The notes: generated by a model from the sequence alone, not told the origin. 10,045 nucleotides of DNA from Acidobacteriota bacterium (GCA_026394095.1 JAPKYY010000495.1:1-10045), one strand, 5' to 3'. Positions 1 to 6,939 are shown, numbered from the stretch's first letter. Program-made: numbers and translations.

Positions 1-692
1 GGGGCGGGGCTTTCGAGTGCGCCAAGCAGGATGGCCGCGTCGGTGACAGTGCGGGCCATGGGGCCGGCGGTATCCTGATCGGCGGTGATGGGGATGACTC
101 CGTAACGGCTGATGCGGCCGACGGTGGGTTTGACGGCAGCGAGCATGTTCTGGTTGGCAGGGCTCAAGATGGAGCCGGAAGTTTCTGTGCCGACGTTGGC
201 GGCCCAGAAACTGACGGCAGTGCCGGCGCCGGAGCTGGAGCCGCCGGTGGAGAGGACGGGGCGGCCGTCGGCGCTGGTATCGCGGGGATCGCGGCGCGGG
301 TCGTAGGGGTTATAAGCAAAGCCGCGGACTGCGTTGTAGTTGGCAGGCATGGGCATGGGGGCACCGGCGACCCAATTGGCAAGCTCGGAGAGGGTGGTTT
401 TGGCGATGATGATGGCGCCGGCTTCGCGGAGGTTCTTAACGAGGGTTGCGTCGTAGGGCGGGAGGTAGTTTTCAAAGGCGAGTGCGCCGCCGGTGGTGAT
501 GATGTCGTGGGTGAGGATGTTGTCTTTGAGAGCGATGGGGATCCCGTGGAGCGGCCCGCGGGCCTTTCCTTCAGCGCGTTCGCGATCGCGCTGATCGGCA
601 TCGTCGAGGGCGTGGGGATTGATGGTGATGACGGCGTGGAGTTTGTTTTCGTAAAGGGCAACGCGGACAAGATACTGGAATAGAGTTCGCAT
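1..692 (-). CDS. Amidase-signature family hydrolase, partial (C-terminus beyond window edge)
   Basis: Amidase-signature enzyme, expected to hydrolyse an amide bond; the substrate cannot be told. About 230 residues are visible, reading from an ATG at 692 off the left edge. The catalytic Ser-cisSer-Lys triad can be placed: Lys56 in IALKDN, the cis-Ser in STGGSSSGAG (about Ser152), and the nucleophile Ser174 in VGTETSGSI. The segment KPTVGRISRYGVIPITADQD that follows is typical of the branch whose members are often exported. Homologues I know have about 35-45 more residues at the N-terminus (a signal peptide and first helices). Here the protein begins inside the first conserved helix (FQYLVRVALYENKLHAVIT), no good ribosome binding site precedes the ATG, and none of the three frames just upstream supplies the missing part. 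The 5' end may therefore be truncated, or the start misjudged. It is divergent from the DUF418 gene. Family assignment is firm; start and activity are not. Confidence 0.88.
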   Translation of the reverse strand, partial: MRTLFQYLVRVALYENKLHAVITINPHALDDADQRDRERAEGKARGPLHGIPIALKDNILTHDIITTGGALAFENYLPPYDATLVKNLREAGAIIIAKTTLSELANWVAGAPMPMPANYNAVRGFAYNPYDPRRDPRDTSADGRPVLSTGGSSSGAGTAVSFWAANVGTETSGSILSPANQNMLAAVKPTVGRISRYGVIPITADQDTAGPMARTVTDAAILLGALESPA

Positions 693-747
693 GAATCTGA
701 CTATTGGAGCATAGTTAGGGCTTCTCGAATTTGCTATCTTCTGTGAA

Positions 748-2052
748 ATGGAAATAGTTGCGCCTGTTTCAGAGAAGAGCCGCGTCAATGTGATCGACGT
801 CTTACGCGGGGTTGCGCTGCTGGGCATCCTCGCCATGAACATTCCCGGCTTCGCCATGCCCAACTACTTTTCAGAGGCATTCCAGAACGATCCATCGAAG
901 TTCAATTTTTGGCTGAATGGATTCATCACAATCGTGATGGAAGGCAAAATGCGGGCGATGTTCGGGATGCTCTTTGGGGCTGGTATTCTTTTGTTCGTTT
1001 CCTCAAAAGAGCAAGGTGGCAAACCGGTGCATGGGTTGTTTTACCGCCGAATGTTTTGGCTGCTTCTTTTTGGTCTCATTCATTCGCACCTGATCCTGTG
1101 GATCGGCGAAATCCTATATCTCTATGCCGTATGCGGCATGATCGTTTATCTTTTCCGAAACGTGAATCCGAAGTATTTGGCAATGGCGCTTCCGGTAGTA
1201 GCTCTGATTGATTTTGGTAGCGGCACACTCTTCTATCAAAACATTCGAGAAAAACGCATCGCATACGTAGCCGCAAAGAAGGCAGAGAGCGAAAAACGCA
1301 CTCTGACTCCAGCTCAAAGCCAGGCTTTGAGCGAATGGCGGCAGTTGGAGAAGACCATGATTCCCAATCGTGAAGACGTCAAAGTAAACACCGCGAAGAT
1401 GAAGTCCGATTATGGGACAGTGGCAGGATATCTGCGGCCGATAGCCTTCAAAGTCCAGACAGTATTTTTGCCTCTCGAAATTTGGGATTCCGTGGCATTG
1501 ATGTTTTTGGGGATGGCGCTCTTTAAGTGGGGCTTCTTCACGGGGAGCTGGTCGAGGGAAAGTTATTGGAAGCTAATCGGATTTGGCTATGCACTGGGTC
1601 TGCCCCTGGTGACTTACAGCTTCTATCATGGATATTTGAACGACTCCACACTGGAGGCAAACCTGGCCAGGATGGAGCGAGTGCCAGTCGAATGGGTCGG
1701 TTTGATTTATCCCTTCCAGCGGATACTGCTGGTGATGGCACATGCCTCGGCACTGATTCTCCTTTACCAGTCGGGCTTTGCGAAGGATTTATTTCGAAGG
1801 CTTGAGGCGGTAGGCCGGATGGCCTTTTCCAACTACATCATGCATTCGTTTATCTGCACGCTCTTCTTTTTTGGATACGGGCTCAATTACTACGCCACAC
1901 TCGATTTCTACCAGCTCTATTACGTGGTTGTGTCGATCTGGATCCTGCAGTTGATTGTGAGCCCGATCTGGCTGGAGCATTTCTACTTTGGCCCGCTGGA
2001 ATGGGTGTGGCGCAGTCTGACCTATTGGCAGATGCAGCCGATGCGCCGTTGA
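748..2052 (+). CDS. DUF418 family polytopic membrane protein (YeiB-like)
   Basis: Integral inner-membrane protein of 434 residues, normal length for the family. The N-terminus NVIDVLRGVALLGILAMNI (residues 14-32) is the signature first helix, followed by several hydrophobic segments (about 60-85, 100-135, 143-162, 240-262, 275-292, 320-340, 360-380, 388-408). A charged loop lies at 165-225. The C-terminal DUF418 domain occupies about 270-430, with GRMAFSNYIMHSFICT and the terminal FGPLEWVWRSLTYW motif, so the protein looks intact. The family's biochemical role is unproven; similarity of the first helix to acyltransferase-type membrane proteins suggests transfer of an acyl group across the membrane (inference). 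No clear Shine-Dalgarno precedes the ATG. A TGCTATCTT extended -10-like element ends at 740, only 7 bases before the start, so a leaderless transcript is possible. Probably co-transcribed with the DUF1624 gene 16 bp downstream. Confidence 0.9.
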   Translation: MEIVAPVSEKSRVNVIDVLRGVALLGILAMNIPGFAMPNYFSEAFQNDPSKFNFWLNGFITIVMEGKMRAMFGMLFGAGILLFVSSKEQGGKPVHGLFYRRMFWLLLFGLIHSHLILWIGEILYLYAVCGMIVYLFRNVNPKYLAMALPVVALIDFGSGTLFYQNIREKRIAYVAAKKAESEKRTLTPAQSQALSEWRQLEKTMIPNREDVKVNTAKMKSDYGTVAGYLRPIAFKVQTVFLPLEIWDSVALMFLGMALFKWGFFTGSWSRESYWKLIGFGYALGLPLVTYSFYHGYLNDSTLEANLARMERVPVEWVGLIYPFQRILLVMAHASALILLYQSGFAKDLFRRLEAVGRMAFSNYIMHSFICTLFFFGYGLNYYATLDFYQLYYVVVSIWILQLIVSPIWLEHFYFGPLEWVWRSLTYWQMQPMRR

Positions 2053-2068
2053 CTATACTGAAGAGCTG

Positions 2069-3226
2069 ATGCAACACACTCAACCCTCGGGCCGCATCGA
2101 GGCGATCGATCTTCTGCGCGGTCTGGTGATGATGGTGATGGCGCTGGACCATGTCCGCGACTTCGTCATGCCGCTGGGGGATCCCGTGAATCTGGCGACA
2201 ACCTATCCGGCGCTTTTCTTCACGCGGTTCATTACCCATTACTGTGCGCCAACCTTCTACTTTCTGGCTGGCGTGGGTGCGTTCTATGCCGCCAAACGAC
2301 GCACCCCAAACGAGCTGTCCTGGTTTCTTCTTACACGTGGACTGTGGCTTGCCTTTCTCGAGCTGACGGTGGTGCGCTTCGGCTGGTATTTCAGTTGGAA
2401 CAACACTACATTTGAGGGTCTTACGATTTGGGCGCTAGGGTGGTCTATGGTGGCGCTGGCAGGCTTTGTGAGGATGCCTGGGTGGCTGATGGTTTCGATC
2501 TCGGCAGCGATGGTGTTGGGGCACAATGCTTTCGACGGGGTTAAGCCTGAAGCCTTTGGTGCTTTTGCGTGGTTGTGGAAAGTGTTGCATGCTCCCGAGC
2601 CAATCCAGATTGGGACTGTGACGCTGCAGACGCCCTACACGCTGATTCCCTGGATGGGTGTGATGGCGCTCGGATTTGCCTTTGGCCAGGACGGCATCAA
2701 GCGAGCCTTGAAGATTGGGCCTGCGCTGATCTTGGCATTCGTGGTGCTTCGATTCTCGAATCTTTATGGGGATCCTCATCCGTGGACGCCTCAAGCAAGT
2801 TTGAGCCTGACTGTGATGTCATTCTTGAATTGCGAGAAGTATCCGCCGTCGCTGCTCTATCTTTTGATGACACTGGGGCCTTCGATTACGTTGCTGGGGC
2901 TGGTGAAGTGGTGGGGCAAGCAACTACCCGCGTTCACGAAACCAATCGTTTTGTTTGGGCGGGTTCCGATGTTTTACTACCTGATGCATCTTTACCTCGC
3001 ACACTCCCTCGGCGTCCTGGTTGCACTGTATCGCTTCGGTGATGCAAGCAGTTTTTTCGAAATGCCGGCAGCGCTGATGGGAAATCCCAAGCTCCCATCG
3101 GACGCTCCGCTGTGGGTTGTCTACGCCGTTTGGCTGGTAGTTCTGGTGGCTCTCTATCCGGCTTGCAAGTGGTTTGCGGCTTATAAGGCGCGCAATAGCG
3201 GCAAGGAATGGCTGAGCTACATTTAG
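2069..3226 (+). CDS. DUF1624 / heparan-alpha-glucosaminide N-acetyltransferase-like membrane protein
   Basis: Polytopic inner-membrane protein of 385 residues. The start RIEAIDLLRGLVMMVMALDH (residues 9-28) and HYCAPTFYFLAGVGAFYAAK (57-76) are diagnostic of the DUF1624/HGSNAT catalytic-domain family. The human member, in lysosomes, moves an acetyl group from cytosolic acetyl-CoA onto a sugar amine on the other side of the membrane. His28, in ALDHVRDF, is a conserved family position. By analogy it may acylate a periplasmic or cell-wall glycan; the substrate is unknown. About ten hydrophobic segments fill the chain, including PYTLIPWMGVMALGFAFG, FYYLMHLYLAHSLGVLVALY and a final helix before the basic tail. 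GAAGAG at 2060-2065 serves as a close ribosome binding site. It directly follows the DUF418 gene on the same strand, and the pair probably form one operon. Confidence 0.88.
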   Translation: MQHTQPSGRIEAIDLLRGLVMMVMALDHVRDFVMPLGDPVNLATTYPALFFTRFITHYCAPTFYFLAGVGAFYAAKRRTPNELSWFLLTRGLWLAFLELTVVRFGWYFSWNNTTFEGLTIWALGWSMVALAGFVRMPGWLMVSISAAMVLGHNAFDGVKPEAFGAFAWLWKVLHAPEPIQIGTVTLQTPYTLIPWMGVMALGFAFGQDGIKRALKIGPALILAFVVLRFSNLYGDPHPWTPQASLSLTVMSFLNCEKYPPSLLYLLMTLGPSITLLGLVKWWGKQLPAFTKPIVLFGRVPMFYYLMHLYLAHSLGVLVALYRFGDASSFFEMPAALMGNPKLPSDAPLWVVYAVWLVVLVALYPACKWFAAYKARNSGKEWLSYI

Positions 3227-3295
3227 TCTTAATGCGTAAGAACCGAGAAGGTTTTGAGCCGGTCGATGCTCGCCGGAAATCTGGGAGAACAAGCA

Positions 3296-3550
3296 ATGGA
3301 TCATGGATGCAGTGACGTTGGGGTTAGCTTTGTCAGTGCGTACACCGAAGAATTTCTGGTTGCAGAGCTGGAAGCAGGCGGAGTTTGCATTTGTGGGGTG
3401 CTGAAACAGGAAGAGGACGGTCCGGTTTTTGTTGCATTTCGCGAGGATGGGCGAGAAATACTAGTCGATCCTGAGGTCCTAATCGCAGCCTTGAAAAGGA
3501 GCATCGAGGAGATTAGGCTCCTAAGGCGTCCTTCGGTGGACAATCCTTAA
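3296..3550 (+). CDS. Small hypothetical protein, 84 residues
   Basis: Not recognised. I chose ATG 3296 because GGGAG at 3283-3287 precedes it with 8 bases of spacing. The frame is open back to a TTG at 3254 and also has an ATG at 3266, which would give a 98- or 94-residue product. The protein is acidic and soluble, with no signal peptide or membrane segment. It has an N-terminal cysteine (HGCSDVG), a second pair in GGVCICGV, likely beta strands up to DGREILVDPE, and a C-terminal amphipathic helix (EVLIAALKRSIEEIRLL). The fold suggests a small alpha/beta protein, but no family can be named. It lies between the membrane-protein pair and the toxin-antitoxin operon and ends one base before the antitoxin operator region begins. 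Coding status is plausible from length, ribosome binding site and sensible composition, not proven. Confidence 0.55.
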   Translation: MDHGCSDVGVSFVSAYTEEFLVAELEAGGVCICGVLKQEEDGPVFVAFREDGREILVDPEVLIAALKRSIEEIRLLRRPSVDNP

Positions 3551-3551
3551 A

Positions 3552-3579
3552 ATCATGAAGCTTCATGATGCATCATGAT
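3552..3579. promoter_or_regulatory. Operator of the toxin-antitoxin operon: three phased TCATGA boxes
   Basis: TCATGA, itself a palindrome, occurs three times at exactly 10 bp steps (3553-3558, 3563-3568, 3573-3578). Boxes 1 and 2 form a perfect 18 bp palindrome (ATCATGAAGCTTCATGAT, 3552-3569), and boxes 2 and 3 a perfect 16 bp palindrome (TCATGATGCATCATGA, 3563-3578). All boxes lie on one face of the helix, the layout expected for cooperative binding of ribbon-helix-helix dimers. It sits just upstream of an antitoxin of that fold and overlaps the proposed promoter, so autorepression is the simplest reading. The repeat is seen directly; the regulator is inferred. Confidence 0.8.
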
Positions 3580-3590
3580 TCAGCTAAAAT
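3562..3590 (+). promoter_or_regulatory. Putative sigma-70-type promoter of the toxin-antitoxin operon
   Basis: TAAAAT at 3585-3590 matches the -10 consensus at 5 of 6 bases. TTCATG at 3562-3567 is a weak -35 match separated by exactly 17 bp. Transcription would begin near 3597, leaving a short leader with the AAGGAG ribosome binding site at 3600-3605. The -35 box and spacer are covered by operator boxes 2 and 3, so a bound antitoxin would block polymerase. Placement is by eye only. Confidence 0.5.
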
Positions 3591-3599
3591 ATGAAGCAG

Positions 3600-3605
3600 A
3601 AGGAG
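3600..3605 (+). promoter_or_regulatory. Ribosome binding site that fixes the antitoxin start
   Basis: AAGGAG lies 5 bases before ATG 3611. It decides against the in-frame ATG at 3575, which has no such site, lies inside the operator, and would be upstream of the predicted transcription start. Confidence 0.7.
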
Positions 3606-3610
3606 ACACA

Positions 3611-3838
3611 ATGTCGCAAGAAAGAGAAAAATTCGCAACCCAGGTAAATTCAGAGATCCTTGCCGTTGTCAGATCTCTGGCTCAGAATGAAGGCCGACAA
3701 ATTCAAGCTCTTGTCGATGAAGCATTTGCAGATTTGATTGAGAAGAGAAAGAAGACGCAGCCACGGTCGCATGTCATGGGGGCTTACCTCGCAAGCCACG
3801 ATAAATATAGCGAGTTGTACAAGAAGCTCGCGAAATGA
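3611..3838 (+). CDS. Ribbon-helix-helix antitoxin of a Doc-type toxin-antitoxin pair
   Basis: Antitoxin of 75 residues that should neutralise the adjacent Doc-like toxin and repress its own operon. The N-terminal half fits a ribbon-helix-helix DNA-binding domain: a beta strand KFATQVN (7-13), helix A SEILAVVRSLAQNE (14-27) and helix B RQIQALVDEAFADLIEKRK (29-47). The C-terminal tail (about 50-75, with ASHDKYSELYKKLAK) is separate and probably binds the toxin; tails of this F/Y-x-x-L-x-x-x-L pattern end other Doc antitoxins. ATG 3611 is preferred over the in-frame ATG at 3575 because of its AAGGAG site and the predicted transcription start. The stop overlaps the toxin start (ATGA, 3835-3838), so the two are translationally coupled. 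The P1 phage antitoxin Phd has a different DNA-binding fold; only the role is shared. Confidence 0.85.
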   Translation: MSQEREKFATQVNSEILAVVRSLAQNEGRQIQALVDEAFADLIEKRKKTQPRSHVMGAYLASHDKYSELYKKLAK

Positions 3839-4209
3839 ATGATTATCTGACCATGGCAGAGATACTTGCCATGCATGAGGATCAGATCCATCGCTATGGC
3901 GGGTCAACCGGAGTTCGCGACCATGGATTGTTAGAATCTGCACTCTATCGACCGCAGACGGGCTACTATGCGGACCTGATCGAAGAAGCAGCAGCCCTGT
4001 GGGAGAGTCTTGCTCAAAATCATCCTTTCATCGATGGCAACAAGAGAACTGCGTTTGCCGCAACATACACGTTTCTTGCAATCAACGGCGCGCAGTTGAC
4101 AGCCGATGCCGAGCAGACGTTCGCCTTCATCTCAGGTTTGTATGAGCGTGGTGAGTTTAATTTTGACCAATTGCTTCCGTGGCTGAGAAGCAACGTCGCT
4201 CGACGCTAG
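3835..4209 (+). CDS. doc: Doc-type toxin (death-on-curing, Fic-fold)
   Basis: Toxin of 124 residues, essentially the length of P1 Doc (126). The Fic-fold core motif is HPFIDGNKRTAF, with His63 as general base, Asp67, Asn69, Lys70 and Arg71. In Doc proteins the lysine replaces the second glycine of the classical HPFx(D/E)GNGR motif; P1 Doc phosphorylates elongation factor Tu and so stops translation. That activity is therefore expected here, but it is transferred from the family. The motif retains DGN where P1 Doc has DAN, making it slightly intermediate with Fic AMP-transferases. The N-terminal region (EILAMHEDQIHRYGGSTGVR, then DHGLLESALYRPQ) is typical of Doc. It starts inside the antitoxin stop codon, a standard coupled arrangement that keeps toxin below antitoxin. 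The gene looks intact, so the pair should be functional. Confidence 0.93.
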   Translation: MNDYLTMAEILAMHEDQIHRYGGSTGVRDHGLLESALYRPQTGYYADLIEEAAALWESLAQNHPFIDGNKRTAFAATYTFLAINGAQLTADAEQTFAFISGLYERGEFNFDQLLPWLRSNVARR

Positions 4210-4254
4210 CTGTAGGCTGCCGCTGAGTTTGCAATTCAGGGGGATGATGGGATT

Positions 4255-4722
4255 GTGAGCGATCGACTATCCATTGCAGAAGCAAGTGCCTTCCTCCACA
4301 ATCTTGTCAAGACTGCCGTTGCAGAAGTAGTGCCAGACGTGGTTGTGAAGATCGGTGTGCCCAGAGCTTTAGCGACAGGAAGCCCGCCCGAAGTGAACCT
4401 GCACCTGTACCGTTTAACGCAAGACCCGAACCTGAGGAGCCGGGAATCTCACCACCTGCATCCTGAACTCGTATTGCGCCTACACTATGCCCTTTCCTTC
4501 AGCGGAGAGGAGCCCCAAGCGGCAGAGAAGATGGCGCAGGAAGTGATTCAGAAGGTTGCGCAGAGCCCAGTACTGTTAGAGCCGATGCGGATTCTGCAGG
4601 ACCTGCTTTCACTGGAGCAAGAGTGCCAATTGCGCACCAGCTTCGGATATGGAGGCAGTGTTTTTTCACTGTATTATGTGGTGGGTCCGGTGATGGTCGA
4701 ATCAAGTAAAACAATCATTTGA
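4255..4722 (+). CDS. Orphan DUF4255 (Pvc16 N-terminal-like) protein
   Basis: Protein of 155 residues starting at GTG 4255, preceded by AGGGGG about 11 bases upstream. I assign it to DUF4255, the N-terminal domain of Pvc16/Afp16-type proteins, which cap the tail end of extracellular contractile injection systems. Support: an N-terminal helix (SIAEASAFLHNLVKTAVAEV), then PPEVNLHLYRLTQDPNLRSR (49-68), which matches the family pattern P-x-VNLFLY-x-hxx-N/D-x-x-LR. After it come PELVLRLHYALSFSGEE (about 75-91), a helical VIQKVAQSPVLLEPM segment, and a final SLEQ...SFGYG...SLYYVVGPVMVES strand that corresponds to the family's closing SLSYSV-type strand. The domain is near full length. No sheath, tube, baseplate, ATPase or spike gene is present nearby, so its role is unclear: a relic, a regulator, or a piece acting elsewhere. 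Match is by motif memory only. It is convergent with the sugar dehydrogenase, 8 bp apart. Confidence 0.62.
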   Translation: MSDRLSIAEASAFLHNLVKTAVAEVVPDVVVKIGVPRALATGSPPEVNLHLYRLTQDPNLRSRESHHLHPELVLRLHYALSFSGEEPQAAEKMAQEVIQKVAQSPVLLEPMRILQDLLSLEQECQLRTSFGYGGSVFSLYYVVGPVMVESSKTII

Positions 4723-4730
4723 CTCGGGCG

Positions 4731-5915
4731 CTACTTGCTCTTCCTGGGAACCAGCTTGAAGAAGCGGCCGCTGTCGGTGACGATGTAGAGCGCACCGTCT
4801 GGCCCCTGAACTACATCGCGGAGACGCTCCCTCAGCTCTGTGAGCAGGTGCTCTTCGCCGATCACCTTGTCGCCGTTCAGTGAGAGGCGCACCAGGCGCG
4901 TACTTCCCATACCGCCAATAAAGAGGCTGTTCTTCCAGGCCGGAAAAAGTCCCCCGGTGTAGAAGGTCATGCCGCCGGGGGCGATGACAGGGTCCCAGTA
5001 ATAGATGGGTTGCTCCATGCCCTGCTTGGCCTGGATGCCGCCGGTGATGGTGCCGCCACCGTATTCGATTCCGTACGCGATCGTGGGCCAGCCATAGTCT
5101 TTGCCCTTCCGTGCGATGTTCAATTCGTCGCCGCCGCGGGTGCCATGTTCGATAGTCCAAAGTTCTCCTGTCGCCGGGTGAAGGGCCGCGCCCTGGATGT
5201 TGCGATGGCCAATAGACCAGATCGCTTTGCCGGCGTAGGGATTGTCTTTGGGGATGGAGCCGTCGGGGTGGATCCTCACAACTTTGCCGAGCTGGCCGTC
5301 GAGGCGCTGTGCTTGCATCCGGCCTTCGGTGATGGAGCGGTCGCCCGTAGTTACAAAGAGAGTGCCGTCACGACCGAAGACGAGGCGGCTGCCAAAGTGC
5401 AGCGTCGACTTAAGGGAAGGAGTCTGCTCGAAGATAACCTGGACGTTTTCCAGCTTGGGTGAACTCCCCTGAATCAGTTTGCCCCGGGCAACAGCGGTGT
5501 TGTTGGTGCCATCGTCGTTGCGCTCGGCGTAGCTCCAGTAGATCAGCTGATTTGAGGCGAATTTCGGATCGAGAGCGATGCCGAGAAGGCCACCCTGACT
5601 GCGGGCATCAACAGCGGGCAGGCCGGAAACGGGCGCAGAGATTTTGCCATCTGGACTAACGATGCGCAGGCTTCCGGATTTCTCTGTGATGAGGATGTTG
5701 CCGGTGGGCAGAAAGGCGATGCCCCAGGGTTGCTTAAGGGCATTCGTAATGGGGACAAGGTCGAATGCGACGTTGAGCTTTTGCTCGGCAATTCGGGTTT
5801 GGCCAGGGAATGCGGGCTTTTGGCCGGCACCGTTTGGGGGACGCGTTTCAACTTGGGTGAGCAGGGGCAACACTAGCCAGAGGGGGAGCATCATATGGCC
5901 TTTCCTCTTCACCAT
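4731..5915 (-). CDS. Secreted PQQ-dependent aldose sugar dehydrogenase
   Basis: Soluble beta-propeller quinoprotein, 394 residues, close to the E. coli YliI/Asd length plus a longer leader. It should oxidise aldose sugars to lactones in the periplasm using PQQ with calcium, passing electrons to a quinone or cytochrome acceptor. Family motifs in order: [18 protein letters not shown] (62-79), the catalytic region [20 protein letters not shown] with His173 as likely base and GDR at 191-193, [20 protein letters not shown] (236-255), [11 protein letters not shown] (256-266), [14 protein letters not shown] (274-287), and [18 protein letters not shown]. The N-terminus carries a basic segment and a hydrophobic stretch ([10 protein letters not shown]), hence export. 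ATG 5915 lacks a good ribosome binding site; the in-frame ATG at 5894 has GAGG 9 bases before it and may be the real start. It is divergent from the next gene across 37 bp, which must hold both promoters. No PQQ synthesis genes are in view. Confidence 0.92.
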   Translation of the reverse strand: MVKRKGHMMLPLWLVLPLLTQVETRPPNGAGQKPAFPGQTRIAEQKLNVAFDLVPITNALKQPWGIAFLPTGNILITEKSGSLRIVSPDGKISAPVSGLPAVDARSQGGLLGIALDPKFASNQLIYWSYAERNDDGTNNTAVARGKLIQGSSPKLENVQVIFEQTPSLKSTLHFGSRLVFGRDGTLFVTTGDRSITEGRMQAQRLDGQLGKVVRIHPDGSIPKDNPYAGKAIWSIGHRNIQGAALHPATGELWTIEHGTRGGDELNIARKGKDYGWPTIAYGIEYGGGTITGGIQAKQGMEQPIYYWDPVIAPGGMTFYTGGLFPAWKNSLFIGGMGSTRLVRLSLNGDKVIGEEHLLTELRERLRDVVQGPDGALYIVTDSGRFFKLVPRKSK

Positions 5916-5952
5916 AGCGCAGGCAGCTTTCTGCTAAATTCGGGATACGGCT

Positions 5953-6939
5953 ATGAATGCACCCCGGTTATTTGTTTTGATTCTGGTTGGGGCCGCATTG
6001 GCCGTTTCTCAAACCTACAGCAATAAAGATCTGAAGCTGGAATTGCGTGAATCCGGGGCCAACGCTTATTCGGGAACGCTCACGCTTGAGGGTCAAAGCT
6101 ATCCAGTGACAGCTCGTGGAACTGCGGCCGATCTGAAGGGAGAGTTTAGCGCCGGAGGGAATCGCTTTCCTTTTACGGCTCGAGTGGATGGGCTGCGGAT
6201 GACGCTCAATTCCGGCGGCGTCGTTAACCTGCTGAATCGCGATAGTACAGCAACAAATCTTTATCGTCATTCCATGGGCTATTCGCTGAAGCTGGCACCG
6301 GGCTGGACGGCAACCGATAACCCGGACGGCATCATTTTATTGCCGGCAGGGGCGAGCTTTGAAGCAGGCCGCAGCGACAACCCGGAAGTCTATATTGCGA
6401 TGGTGAAGGACGGTTATTCTCCGGCTGAAGAAGCAAAGCTGGTGCGAGAACTCAGCGCTGCTTTTACCCAAGGCACTGGAACGGTCCAACGAAACGGCGT
6501 TCGTGAAGCGATGAGTTTTGGGTCGCGGCAAGGGTCGGCCTATCGCTGGGACATTCGCGATCCGAAGCTTTGCCGGAACGTAGCTTTCGATATCTTTGGT
6601 GCACCCGAGGGCAGCCGGTACTTCGCTTTCATTTCCGTCGGCACGGCGGAGCGTGTACGGCAGCACGAGGCTGAGGTAAGGCAGATGCTGGCCTCAATGA
6701 CGTTTGAAGCACCAAAGGCAGGGCCACTGTCAGACGCAACACCGTTGGCGCAGCAATGGCTGCAGAAGCTGAAGGGGCGAATGATCCGGCAGATCTATGC
6801 CTATTCGGGGATGAGTAGCGACAAGTATCACTACATCAATGCCGACGGCAGCTACGTTTACAAGAGCAGCAGCATGGTGTCGGTGGATGTGGCGGGAGCC
6901 AGTGGCATGAGTTCAGATGATGCGCATTACGCAGGATGA
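5953..6939 (+). CDS. Secreted protein of unknown function with frame-broken C-terminus
   Basis: Of 328 residues, the first 19 or so (MNAPRLFVLILVGAALAVSQ) form a signal peptide, so the product is exported. Residues 20-95 look like repeated beta strands (GTLTLEGQSYPVTARG and EFSAGGNRFPFTARVDG). A second domain (about 108-250, from MGYSLKLAPGWTATDNPDG) resembles serine-protease-associated or lipid-binding 'post-secretory' beta domains but is not one I can name. A third segment (from WLQKLKGRMIRQIYAYSG) resembles a C-terminal module of cyanobacterial and acidobacterial secreted proteins that normally ends in ...WYLNGE. Here the open frame ends abruptly in HYAG at 6939. The missing ending, ITQDERNWYLNGEKAFAV, is present immediately afterwards in the +1 frame and stops at TAG 6989-6991. 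An out-of-frame deletion of perhaps 25-30 residues near 6910-6925 is the best explanation. It precedes the caspase gene, probably in one operon. Confidence 0.78.
   Translation: MNAPRLFVLILVGAALAVSQTYSNKDLKLELRESGANAYSGTLTLEGQSYPVTARGTAADLKGEFSAGGNRFPFTARVDGLRMTLNSGGVVNLLNRDSTATNLYRHSMGYSLKLAPGWTATDNPDGIILLPAGASFEAGRSDNPEVYIAMVKDGYSPAEEAKLVRELSAAFTQGTGTVQRNGVREAMSFGSRQGSAYRWDIRDPKLCRNVAFDIFGAPEGSRYFAFISVGTAERVRQHEAEVRQMLASMTFEAPKAGPLSDATPLAQQWLQKLKGRMIRQIYAYSGMSSDKYHYINADGSYVYKSSSMVSVDVAGASGMSSDDAHYAG

Noticed and set aside
164..670. Long minus-strand open frame rich in Ser, Pro and Thr
   Set aside because: It is the wrong frame of the amidase gene; the adjacent minus-strand frame gives clear amidase motifs over the same bases.
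3552..3579. Triple repeat as a CRISPR or attachment site
   Set aside because: The units are six bases, contiguous and palindromic with no spacers; an operator explains them fully.
3575..3610. Earlier ATG at 3575 as antitoxin start
   Set aside because: It lies inside the operator and before the predicted transcription start, with no ribosome binding site; ATG 3611 has AAGGAG.
4255..4722. A full contractile injection system in this window
   Set aside because: No sheath, tube, baseplate, spike or ATPase gene is encoded on either strand here.
5916..5952. GCAGCTTTCTGC inverted repeat between the divergent genes as an operator
   Set aside because: Only four-base arms; too short to distinguish from chance.
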